DNA from: Gammaproteobacteria bacterium
GTDB lineage: Bacteria; Pseudomonadota; Gammaproteobacteria; Berkiellales; Berkiellaceae
Direction: 5' to 3'
Length of the DNA: 14,949 nt
NCBI GenBank assembly: GCA_016874315.1
Contig: VGTX01000006.1
Location: forward strand, 1 to 14,949
Positions within the stretch are counted from its first letter, which is position 1. Every line of letters begins with the position of its first letter. The notes beneath the pieces are model-generated. The model was given only the letters and a program-made list of their open reading frames with translations, ran no database searches and had not been told where the DNA came from. Position numbers and translations under genes: made by a program. Positions 1 through 6,563 of this stretch are shown piece by piece.

Positions 1-305
1 TGCAATCTATTCCAGGAATGGGTGCCGCTGCAAATAATATTTCCTCCGCAGAAATCGAAGCCCCTATGAAGAAGTCTATGGCATTGATTGACTCTATGAC
101 TCCAAAGGAGCGTAAAAATCCAGCTCTTCTCGAGCAGGGCGGTCGTAAAATACGTATTGCCAAAGGTGCTGGTATGCAAATCGCTGAGCTTAATCAGCTC
201 ATCAAGCAGCTTAAGCAATTCCAACAAATGATGGATATGGTCTCTAAGAATCCTGGAAAACTTCAGGCTATGATGAGTCAGTTCCAGCAACACGCTGGGC
301 GATAA
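1..305 (+). CDS. ffh: Signal recognition particle protein Ffh, C-terminal part (5' end outside window)
   Basis: This is the end of the SRP54/Ffh GTPase, which binds 4.5S RNA and the signal sequences of nascent membrane and secreted proteins and brings ribosomes to FtsY at the inner membrane. Only about 100 codons of the methionine-rich M domain are present; the frame is open to the left edge (it reads QSIPGMG at the start). Visible are the IPGMG loop, the helix ending in a MTPKER segment, the RNA-binding stretch GGRKIRIAKGAG, and a Met/Gln-rich helix (FQQMMDMV) near the C terminus. In most Ffh proteins the RNA-binding loop reads SRxxRIAxGSG, so the Gly-Gly and Gly-Ala here are mild departures. 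The gene is followed at once by an intrinsic terminator, so it is not read through into rpsP, the neighbour usual in gammaproteobacteria. Confidence 0.93.
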   Translation, partial: QSIPGMGAAANNISSAEIEAPMKKSMALIDSMTPKERKNPALLEQGGRKIRIAKGAGMQIAELNQLIKQLKQFQQMMDMVSKNPGKLQAMMSQFQQHAGR

Positions 306-320
306 GCGAATCCGCCAGAG

Positions 321-359
321 TTTAACCGGATATCATAAAAATCCGGTTAAAACTTTTTT
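321..359 (+). terminator. Rho-independent terminator after ffh
   Basis: An 11-bp perfect stem (TTTAACCGGAT at 321-331 with ATCCGGTTAAA at 341-351) encloses a 9-base loop and is followed by a run of six T at 354-359. It lies 15 bases after the ffh stop codon and should end the ffh transcript. Confidence 0.93.
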
Positions 360-435
360 ACACAAAAGCCTAAAGAATTTCTAAAAGACGCCGATATGTC
401 GAGTATTGGATGAAAATCATTTTAAGTAGCATGTG

Positions 436-600
436 ATGTTGTATTATCACTCTTTTAAAGACGGTAATCGTTGGACTGCAATCTTAGATGAAACATCTAC
501 ATTTCAATCAATCATACGGAAAGCGTTAACAGTTCCTGCGAGTTTTTATGACAAAAAACCCATGAACCGACAAAAGAAGCTTGTTGATGCTCCCCTCTGA
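436..600 (+). CDS. Small hypothetical protein, 54 aa (tentative)
   Basis: This short open frame starts with ATG at 436 and ends with TGA at 598-600, encoding MLYYHSFKDGNRWTAILDET and a lysine-rich tail. I do not recognise it. The composition is protein-like (mixed hydrophobic and polar residues, no low complexity), but no good ribosome binding site or promoter precedes it. It sits alone between the ffh terminator and the next small gene, 21 bases upstream of that gene's start, and both read the same way, so they could form one transcript. It could instead be a remnant of a longer gene or a chance frame. Confidence 0.35.
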   Translation: MLYYHSFKDGNRWTAILDETSTFQSIIRKALTVPASFYDKKPMNRQKKLVDAPL

Positions 601-621
601 TATTATAAGGAGTGCTCGATC

Positions 622-909
622 ATGGCCCAGAAAAAAGTAGGTTTTTTTGCAAATTTGTTATCGAAGGTCGCTTCTTTCTTTGGGTTTGGAAAATCTGAAA
701 TGGATCAGCCATCAGAGATTAAAAAGGTCATTAATCCAAGGCCGAGACTTCCAAAAGATGGTTTTCAAGTGGATGCTGGATTGCCGGGTAGATATCGCTC
801 CGTAGCGGGATTAGAAAGCGGGGCTAGTAATCCTCAAAAAAAACAGAGCAAACCAGAGCAAACCAGAGCAATCCAGAGGGGTATCGCTCATAAATTTACT
901 AGGTACTGA
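622..909 (+). CDS. Small hypothetical protein, 95 aa, with repeat-bearing C terminus
   Basis: The start is supported by an AAGGAG ribosome binding site nine bases before ATG 622. I do not recognise a family. The N-terminal 25 residues (MAQKKVGFFANLLSKVASFF) look like a short amphipathic helix rather than a full membrane span or a cleavable signal. The middle is rich in Pro, Gly, Lys and Arg and probably unstructured. The C terminus is very basic and Gln-rich, and is encoded in part by a 10-bp tandem repeat, so a change of one repeat unit would replace the last part of the protein. The gene is monocistronic or follows the small frame at 436; rplY downstream has its own promoter. It is likely a lineage-restricted protein, with no function that can be inferred. 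Confidence 0.7.
   Translation: MAQKKVGFFANLLSKVASFFGFGKSEMDQPSEIKKVINPRPRLPKDGFQVDAGLPGRYRSVAGLESGASNPQKKQSKPEQTRAIQRGIAHKFTRY
844..878 (+). repeat. 10-bp direct tandem repeat, 3.5 copies
   Basis: Units CAGAGCAAAC at 844-853 and 854-863, CAGAGCAATC at 864-873 and a partial CAGAG at 874-878 lie inside the 3' end of the 95-aa gene. The unit is not a multiple of three, so the same bases are read in all three frames in successive copies, and gain or loss of a unit would shift the frame. Confidence 0.85.
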
Positions 910-967
910 GTGTTATTTTTGAGTGCCAGATCTCTTTCTATATGACATAGATATTTCCATTTCTTTA

Positions 968-976
968 TGATAAGAT
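968..976 (+). promoter_or_regulatory. Extended -10 promoter element upstream of rplY
   Basis: TGA followed by TAAGAT (971-976) forms an extended -10 element about 94 bases before the rplY start. No good -35 hexamer lies 16-18 bases upstream, which is tolerated by extended -10 promoters. Start of transcription would be near 983, leaving a leader of roughly 87 bases that contains a possible hairpin at 1013-1044. Confidence 0.45.
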
Positions 977-1069
977 GCTGAGACGCTGTAATATTGCGTT
1001 TATTAATAGACAGAACAGGCCTTGGTCGCAAAGAGTTTCTGTTCACATTTTATAAAAATGGAGTTAATC

Positions 1070-1669
1070 ATGAGTCATATCGTATTAAGTGCACAAGAGC
1101 GCGTGCATATTGGGAAAGGTGCGAGCCGCCGCCTAAGACATGCTCAAAAAGTCCCAGCAATCGTTTACGGAGCTCATATGACTCCTATCGCTGTTGAGCT
1201 TGAGCATCGTCATGTTGTAAATTTACACAGAAATAAAGAAATATACAGCCAAATCATTACCCTTGATGTTGCTGGTACAACACATCAGGCTATTATCAAG
1301 CAACTCGATCGCCACGTTTACAAAAACAAAGTGCTGCACATTGAGTTTCAAGCATTGTCTGGAACAGATAAAATCACTGTTGATGTTTCACTAAACTTCC
1401 TAAACGCTGACCGTTGCGTTGGTGCTAAGAAAGGTGGTGAGCTTTCAGTATATCTTAAATCAATGAAAATTCGCTGCTTGCCATCACAATTGCCTGCGCA
1501 TATTGATGTCGACCTTGCAAATCTTGATTTAGAACAAATCATTCACTTGTCTGACCTAGCACTTCCAGCTGGTGTAGAGAGCTCAGATTTAGCATATGGA
1601 AAAGATCATGATTTAGCTGTTGTAGCTGTTCATGCTCTTAAAGACGACAGTCAGCCTGCGAAAGCTTAA
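1070..1669 (+). CDS. rplY: 50S ribosomal protein L25/Ctc (5S rRNA-binding)
   Basis: L25 binds 5S rRNA in the central protuberance of the large ribosomal subunit. The protein has 199 residues, the long Ctc form: an N-terminal L25 beta-barrel (about residues 1-90, with GKGASRRLR, VPAIVYG and a YKNKVLHIEF strand) followed by a TL5-like C-terminal beta domain (about 95-185, with GGELSVYL, IRCLP and DLDLEQIIHLSDL-type segments). I chose ATG 1070 because GGAG lies six bases upstream and MSHIVLSAQER matches the family N terminus; an in-frame ATG at 1022 would add 16 residues foreign to L25. The stop overlaps the pth start (TAATG), so the two genes are translationally coupled. rplY-pth-ychF is a familiar order in gammaproteobacteria. 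Confidence 0.95.
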   Translation: MSHIVLSAQERVHIGKGASRRLRHAQKVPAIVYGAHMTPIAVELEHRHVVNLHRNKEIYSQIITLDVAGTTHQAIIKQLDRHVYKNKVLHIEFQALSGTDKITVDVSLNFLNADRCVGAKKGGELSVYLKSMKIRCLPSQLPAHIDVDLANLDLEQIIHLSDLALPAGVESSDLAYGKDHDLAVVAVHALKDDSQPAKA

Positions 1670-2244
1670 TGACTGAACGTGTTTGTGTGTGTGGCCTGGG
1701 AAATCCAGGGCCTGAATATTATGATCAGTATCATAATTTTGGTGCAAAGCTTGTTGAAGAACTTTGTGACCGTAAAGGCTTTGCGTTTTCTCAGCACACC
1801 AAAACACGTGTTCGCCATGCCATTGGTATGGTTGGTGAGATTTCTGCGCACTTTATTATTTTGCCAGTTTATATGAACCAAAGTGGCCTACCTATACGCC
1901 AGTATTTGGATTTCTATAACATTACTTCTGACCGTCTTATTATTATCCATGATGAACTCGATTTGCCCTTTAGCACTTTACGTATGAAGTTCGGTGGCGG
2001 CTCTGGTGGTCATAATGGATTAAAAGATATAACAAAGCACTTGAGCACCGATAAATACTGGAGAATTCGTGTTGGAATTGGGCGCCCGCCTCATCCTGAA
2101 ATGAATCCTGCTGATTATGTTTTATCGCGTATTAGTCGCGAACATTCTGCCGTTTGGCCTGCAATTCAAGATCGCCTCTACAGCTCCCTTGAACCAATCA
2201 TCAAGCGAGATTTACAGTTCCTTGCACAACAATGGCATCGTTAA
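1669..2244 (+). CDS. pth: Peptidyl-tRNA hydrolase
   Basis: Pth cleaves the ester bond of peptidyl-tRNAs that drop off the ribosome, recycling tRNA in the cytoplasm. The 191-residue protein is of usual length. The residues known to be needed in the E. coli enzyme are present: Asn12 in GLGNPG, the catalytic His22 in YHN, Asn70 in MNQSG, Asp95 in HDELD, and His115-Asn116 in GGHNGL. The family motif TRHN is changed to QYHN, keeping the catalytic His but losing the Arg. The start ATG shares its A with the rplY stop codon, and there is no separate ribosome binding site, so translation depends on coupling. ychF, its usual downstream neighbour, lies 5.3 kb away, beyond the suf operon. Confidence 0.96.
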   Translation: MTERVCVCGLGNPGPEYYDQYHNFGAKLVEELCDRKGFAFSQHTKTRVRHAIGMVGEISAHFIILPVYMNQSGLPIRQYLDFYNITSDRLIIIHDELDLPFSTLRMKFGGGSGGHNGLKDITKHLSTDKYWRIRVGIGRPPHPEMNPADYVLSRISREHSAVWPAIQDRLYSSLEPIIKRDLQFLAQQWHR

Positions 2245-2248
2245 TTAT

Positions 2249-2260
2249 AAAGAATTCTTT
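2249..2260. promoter_or_regulatory. 12-bp perfect palindrome next to the suf promoter, possible operator
   Basis: AAAGAATTCTTT is a perfect 12-bp inverted repeat that overlaps the first two bases of the -35 hexamer of the suf promoter. A dimeric repressor site would fit here, but the motif is AT-rich and matches no IscR or Fur consensus that I know, so the role is speculative. Confidence 0.3.
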
Positions 2261-2287
2261 GCACCCATAAGCGCTTCGTGTGATAAT
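2259..2287 (+). promoter_or_regulatory. Sigma70-type promoter of the suf operon
   Basis: TTGCAC (2259-2264) and GATAAT (2282-2287) are separated by 17 bases, and TG at 2279-2280 makes an extended -10. Transcription would begin near 2294, about 28 bases before the sufB start. GATAATCATT at 2282-2291 also equals the central ten bases of the E. coli Fur-box consensus, though the flanks match poorly (12 of 19 positions overall). Confidence 0.65.
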
Positions 2288-2321
2288 CATTCTATTCTAT
2301 AAAAATGAGCACACTCAATAT

Positions 2322-3770
2322 ATGAGTCAAGATGATGGCATCATTAATGATTTTCTCAAACAAGATTATCAATACAGTTGGGAGACCTTAATTGAGAGTC
2401 ACTCATTCCCTCCTGGGCTAAATGAAGATACTGTCCGTGCAATTTCTAAAAAGAAAAAAGAGCCAGAATTTCTTCTGAAATGGCGACTACAAGCCCTTGC
2501 AAAATGGCAAACCTTAAAAGAGCCACATTGGTTGGCCGGGCATTACGACCCAATTGATTATCAGGCTCTGAGCTATTATTCAGCTCCAAAATCTCTAGAA
2601 AATGCTCCGAAATCTTTAGAAGAAGTCGATCCAATTTTATTAGAAACATATGAAAAGCTGGGTATTCCACTGCATGAGCGCGCAGCTCTCGCCGGCGTTG
2701 CGGTCGATGCTGTTTTTGACAGTGTTTCAATTGGTACAACATTTCGAGAAACTCTGCGTTCTGCGGGAGTAATTTTCTGCTCCTTTGCCGAAGCTGTGCA
2801 TGAGGTTCCTCATCTTATTGAGCAATATCTTGGTACTGTTGTGCCAATTGGTGATAACTTTTTTGCGGCACTAAACGCAGCTGTATTTTCTGATGGTTCG
2901 TTTTGTTATATTCCTCCTGGCGTTCGATGTCCTATGGAGCTTTCCACATATTTTCGTATCAACGCTATGAATACCGGGCAATTTGAGCGCACACTGATTA
3001 TTGCAGACCGCGATAGCACGGTTAGTTATTTAGAGGGGTGCAGCGCACCTCGCCGCGATCAACATCAGCTTCATGCTGCTGTTGTTGAGCTTGTTGCCTT
3101 AGAAGGTGCAACGATTAAATACTCCACTGTGCAAAATTGGTATCCTGGTGACCGCGATGGGCGTGGCGGTGTTTTAAACTTTGTAACAAAGCGTGGATTG
3201 TGTGCCGGCGATCGGTCAAAAATCACATGGACTCAGTTGGAGACAGGCTCTGCTGTCACATGGAAATATCCATCAGTGATTCTGAAAGGCAATCGAAGTA
3301 TTGGTGAATTTTATTCTGTTGCTGTCACAAAAGACCGACAACAAGCCGATACTGGCACAAAAATGATTCATCTTGGAAAAAATACTCGCAGTAAAATTAT
3401 TTCAAAAGGAATCTCTGCCGGACACTCTTCGAATGCATATCGAGGACTTGTTCGTGTTGGGCCACGCGCTGAGCATGCTCGAAATTTCACCCAATGTGAC
3501 TCATTAATCATTGGGAAGAATGCACGCGCTGATACATACCCTACTGTGAAAAGCACAAACCATACAGCGCACATTGAGCATGAGGCGAGTACTTCTCGAA
3601 TTTCAGAAGAGCAGCTGTTTTATTTAGCTCAGCGAGGGGTCGATCAGGAAACAGCATTATCGATGATTGTGACGGGATTTTGTAAAGAAGTTGTCAAAGA
3701 GCTCCCTCTAGAGTTTGCTGTAGAAGCTCAAAAGCTCTTGCAGGTCACACTTGAAGGAAGTGTTGGGTAA
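2322..3770 (+). CDS. sufB: Fe-S cluster scaffold subunit SufB
   Basis: SufB is the main scaffold of the SufBC2D complex, on which Fe-S clusters are built in the cytoplasm. The 482-residue protein aligns along its whole length with SufB: NEDTVRAISKKKKEPEFLL near residue 34, the CPMELSTYFRIN block at 203, the sulfur-accepting Cys240 in LEGCSAP (E. coli Cys254), the beta-helix core, and Glu419-His420-Glu421 in IEHEAS (E. coli 432-434). The site of E. coli Cys405 is Ala401 here (GKNARADTYP). The Cys-rich N-terminal segment of E. coli is replaced by a duplicated APKSLE block at 88-100. I chose ATG 2322, since the residues added by the GTG at 2280 lie over the promoter; the binding site is weak. 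First gene of the suf operon. Confidence 0.96.
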   Translation: MSQDDGIINDFLKQDYQYSWETLIESHSFPPGLNEDTVRAISKKKKEPEFLLKWRLQALAKWQTLKEPHWLAGHYDPIDYQALSYYSAPKSLENAPKSLEEVDPILLETYEKLGIPLHERAALAGVAVDAVFDSVSIGTTFRETLRSAGVIFCSFAEAVHEVPHLIEQYLGTVVPIGDNFFAALNAAVFSDGSFCYIPPGVRCPMELSTYFRINAMNTGQFERTLIIADRDSTVSYLEGCSAPRRDQHQLHAAVVELVALEGATIKYSTVQNWYPGDRDGRGGVLNFVTKRGLCAGDRSKITWTQLETGSAVTWKYPSVILKGNRSIGEFYSVAVTKDRQQADTGTKMIHLGKNTRSKIISKGISAGHSSNAYRGLVRVGPRAEHARNFTQCDSLIIGKNARADTYPTVKSTNHTAHIEHEASTSRISEEQLFYLAQRGVDQETALSMIVTGFCKEVVKELPLEFAVEAQKLLQVTLEGSVG

Positions 3771-3810
3771 AATACAAGACAATATTATAAATATAAAGAA
3801 GAGGATGCTC

Positions 3811-4572
3811 ATGCTAGATCTGAAAGATTTCACTGTGAAAATTGGTGAAAATACTGTTATTTCAAAGATGAACTTATGTATTCCAGAGGGACAGTTACAT
3901 ATTATCATGGGGCCAAATGGTAGTGGGAAAAGTACACTCACACAGGCTATTGCTGGAAATCCCGCCTATGTCGCTGAGGGGCATTTAAGTTATCGAGGTC
4001 ATGATTTGACCCTGCTCAGTCCACAGGAGCGTGCACATCTTGGAATCTTTGTAGCTTTTCAAAATCCTGTTGTTATCCCAGGTGTTTCATTGATTACGTT
4101 TTTGAAAACAATCGTAAATGCTCATCGAAAAGCTCGTGGCGAAGAGACTCTCGATGCTGCGGATTTCCTAACTCAAGCAAGAAATTGTGCAGAGCTTGTA
4201 GGGCTTGATGAGTCATTTCTATATAGAAATTGTCACGAAGGGTTTAGTGGTGGTGAAAAAAAACGCGCCGAACTCTTACAGATTCTCTTGCTTGAACCAT
4301 CTTTTATTATTCTTGATGAAACAGATTCAGGTTTAGATCGAGATGCATTTACATTGCTTGTTGAGCTCATTAATCGCTTGCGTAACCAAAATCGGACTTG
4401 GTTGGTGATTACGCATTACGATCATTTTTTAGAGGCTCTTCAACCCGATTGCGTGCATGTTTTATGGAAAGGTATGCTTATTGAGCAGGGCTCGCCTCAT
4501 GCTGTAAAAGAGCAATTACGTGTTGGTGGATATCAAGGGCTTGCATCTAGAAAGGGAGTTTTGGAGTCATGA
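3811..4572 (+). CDS. sufC: Fe-S cluster assembly ATPase SufC
   Basis: SufC is the ABC-type ATPase of the SufBCD scaffold; its ATP-driven dimerisation opens the SufB-SufD interface for cluster assembly. All nucleotide-binding motifs are visible in the 253 residues: Walker A GPNGSGKST (34-42), Q-loop Gln84, signature FSGGEKKR (145-152), Walker B IILDE (166-170) followed by TDSGLD, and the switch His202 in ITHYD. The ESDSGLD commonly seen after Walker B is ETDSGLD here, a conservative change. I chose ATG 3811 because GAGG lies six bases upstream and MLDLKDFTV matches the E. coli N terminus; ATG 3805 would add only two residues. The gap to sufB is 40 bases and the stop overlaps the sufD start (ATGA). 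Confidence 0.97.
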   Translation: MLDLKDFTVKIGENTVISKMNLCIPEGQLHIIMGPNGSGKSTLTQAIAGNPAYVAEGHLSYRGHDLTLLSPQERAHLGIFVAFQNPVVIPGVSLITFLKTIVNAHRKARGEETLDAADFLTQARNCAELVGLDESFLYRNCHEGFSGGEKKRAELLQILLLEPSFIILDETDSGLDRDAFTLLVELINRLRNQNRTWLVITHYDHFLEALQPDCVHVLWKGMLIEQGSPHAVKEQLRVGGYQGLASRKGVLES

Positions 4573-5348
4573 GTAAATTGACTAAGAATCAAAAGATTAT
4601 TAGAAATTTCGATCGACAACAAAAAATTATTGTCCCAGATGGTGAAAATCTTGAGTTGATTATTGTGCTTGATGAAATACAATATTCCGATAGGAATCGC
4701 GAAATATTTGTAACGATTGAGTGTCACTCTCATAGCGAATGTCAGGTTGTTTGGTATAACAAGTCTTTTCATCAATCCTCGTGTAAGCTTGATGTGCATT
4801 ATATCCTTCACGATCATGCCATCCTTTCAGAATCAATTTATTTGACAGATCATGATGCATTGGAATGGAAAGAGCACTATCAGATTGGTTATGCAGCAAA
4901 ACTCAATGTCACGGCACTTTTTATGCGCAACCAACCATCAACTCTCCAGTATCATTCAAATATCATACATTCTGCGGATAAAGGCCAGTCTAATGTTTTG
5001 ATTAAGGCTGTGCATTTTGATGACCAGCAGACAGATTGTTGTGGAGAAATTCAAATTCATCCAACAGTCAAAGATGTTTCTGCAAGTTATTATAATCATC
5101 ATTTAGTATTTGCGGCTAATCCAATAATCATGGCTGAGCCACAACTTACTATTCAATCTGGAGAGGTTGAATGTCGGCATGGGGTCACAATAAGTGAAAT
5201 GGATGCAGAGGCTTTATTCTATATGATGTCTCGTGGACTCACTATAGAGCAGGTTCAGACACTCATTGTAGATTCATTTTGCTCACCTTGTCTTAATCAC
5301 CCCTCTATAAAATCATTGTATTACGATATGTTGCCAAGGAGAGTATAA
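4569..5348 (+). CDS. sufD: Fe-S cluster assembly protein SufD, shortened
   Basis: SufD is the SufB paralogue that completes the SufBC2D scaffold and is thought to help bind iron. This one has 259 residues against about 423 in E. coli. The C-terminal part is recognisable: AEPQLTIQSGEVECRHG (189-205) with His204 equivalent to the essential E. coli His360, followed by the DAEALFYMMSRGL helix that corresponds to the SufC-contacting region. The N-terminal helical domain and part of the beta-helix are missing, and the first 100 residues are strongly diverged. The frame is intact and coupled to sufC by an ATGA overlap and directly abuts sufS, so it appears to be a working, reduced gene rather than a broken one. 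Identity rests on the C terminus and the operon position. Confidence 0.88.
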   Translation: MSKLTKNQKIIRNFDRQQKIIVPDGENLELIIVLDEIQYSDRNREIFVTIECHSHSECQVVWYNKSFHQSSCKLDVHYILHDHAILSESIYLTDHDALEWKEHYQIGYAAKLNVTALFMRNQPSTLQYHSNIIHSADKGQSNVLIKAVHFDDQQTDCCGEIQIHPTVKDVSASYYNHHLVFAANPIIMAEPQLTIQSGEVECRHGVTISEMDAEALFYMMSRGLTIEQVQTLIVDSFCSPCLNHPSIKSLYYDMLPRRV

Positions 5349-6563
5349 ATGTCGATACGTTCTGATTTTCCTTTAATTGTAAACCCACCATATGAGCCTT
5401 TTTGCTATGCAGATAATGCAGCAAGCACACAGCAGCCTCGTGCGGTTATTGAAGCAATGCAAGATTATGCACTTCATATGCACGCTAACATTCATCGCTC
5501 TCCATATCGTCTTGCAGAAAATGCATCACATATATACGAAAATGCACGTAAAACTCTAGCTATGCGCTTTAATGTTCCGCATCAAGGTGTTGTTTTTACA
5601 TCCGGCGCAACAAGTGCACTCAATATGCTCGCATTTTCCCTATCCCAGGAGTTGAAGCCTGGTGATGGCGTATTGTTATCTTTGCTCGATCATCACTCTA
5701 TGATTGTGCCATGGCAAGAGGCTGCTAAAAGGCACCAGCTTAAAATATTTTGGGCACCTTATGATCGAGAAACGGGATGTATCGATTTGAATGCGGTTAA
5801 AGATATTGTACAAAGACACCCTGAAATCAAAATCATGAGTATTATTGCAGCTTCGAATGCTTTGGGGACAAGACAGCCTGTTGAAGAGCTTATTTATCTT
5901 GCACGTTCCGCTAATATTAAAACGATTGTTGATGGATGTCAGATTGGTTTAGAGCCCACAGATTTACAACGCATGAAAGTCGATTTTTGGGTTGTCACCG
6001 CGCATAAAATGTTCGGCCCTACAGGAATTGGCGCAGTTATGACTCCTCATGAAGGAATCTGGGATACTTTGCCTGTTTATCAAACCGGTGGCGGCGCAAT
6101 TAGTATGGTTCATCAAAATAATACGCTGTTTGCTCATGGACCTGCTCGCTTTGAAGCGGGTACTCCGCCAATTCAAGCTGCATATGGCTGGGCCACTGCG
6201 ATTGAATACCTTAATCGACATTCATTTTATCGAGAAAATCGATATCTTCGTCAACTCACAGATTATGCTGTAGAGATGTTTAAAAATATTTCAGGATATC
6301 GAGTGCTCTTTTTAGATAGCAATGACCGGCTACCCGTTTTTTCATTTGTGCACGACCGTATTCACCCGCATGATTTAGCAACATACCTCGATCATTTATA
6401 TGGGATTGCATCTCGTGCGGGGCATCATTGCACAATGCCATTAATGGAATCTTTAGAGCTGCCAGGCACATTAAGATTATCATTTACATGGTATAATACC
6501 AAAGATGAAATTAATAAGTGCGTCAAAGCACTAGAACAAGCTACAGGGTTCTTTAATGTCTGA
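5349..6563 (+). CDS. sufS: Cysteine desulfurase SufS (group II, PLP-dependent)
   Basis: SufS takes sulfur from L-cysteine, giving alanine and an enzyme persulfide that feeds Fe-S assembly. The 404-residue protein has the usual length and all main sites: cofactor-stacking His in LDHHSMIVPW (115-116), Asp195 and Gln198 in VDGCQ, the PLP lysine Lys220 in TAHKMFGPTG, the ARFEAGTPP loop (266-274), and the sulfur-carrying Cys361 in RAGHHCTMPLM. The PLP-contacting VDGAQ motif is VDGCQ. An AAGGAG site seven bases before ATG 5349 drives translation; the gene follows the sufD stop without a gap and its last 8 bases overlap sufU. Since SufU and not SufE is encoded next to it, SufU is the likely sulfur acceptor. 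Confidence 0.97.
   Translation: MSIRSDFPLIVNPPYEPFCYADNAASTQQPRAVIEAMQDYALHMHANIHRSPYRLAENASHIYENARKTLAMRFNVPHQGVVFTSGATSALNMLAFSLSQELKPGDGVLLSLLDHHSMIVPWQEAAKRHQLKIFWAPYDRETGCIDLNAVKDIVQRHPEIKIMSIIAASNALGTRQPVEELIYLARSANIKTIVDGCQIGLEPTDLQRMKVDFWVVTAHKMFGPTGIGAVMTPHEGIWDTLPVYQTGGGAISMVHQNNTLFAHGPARFEAGTPPIQAAYGWATAIEYLNRHSFYRENRYLRQLTDYAVEMFKNISGYRVLFLDSNDRLPVFSFVHDRIHPHDLATYLDHLYGIASRAGHHCTMPLMESLELPGTLRLSFTWYNTKDEINKCVKALEQATGFFNV

Noticed and set aside
902..927. GGTACT/AGTGCC hairpin after the 95-aa gene as a terminator
   Set aside because: Only six pairs with one wobble, a 14-base loop, and no T run after the stem.
1022..1069. In-frame upstream start for rplY
   Set aside because: The 16 added residues do not resemble L25, and the ATG at 1070 has a GGAG site at good spacing.
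994..1197. Open frame of 67 codons overlapping the rplY start
   Set aside because: It is out of frame with the well-supported L25 gene and its sequence shows no family features.
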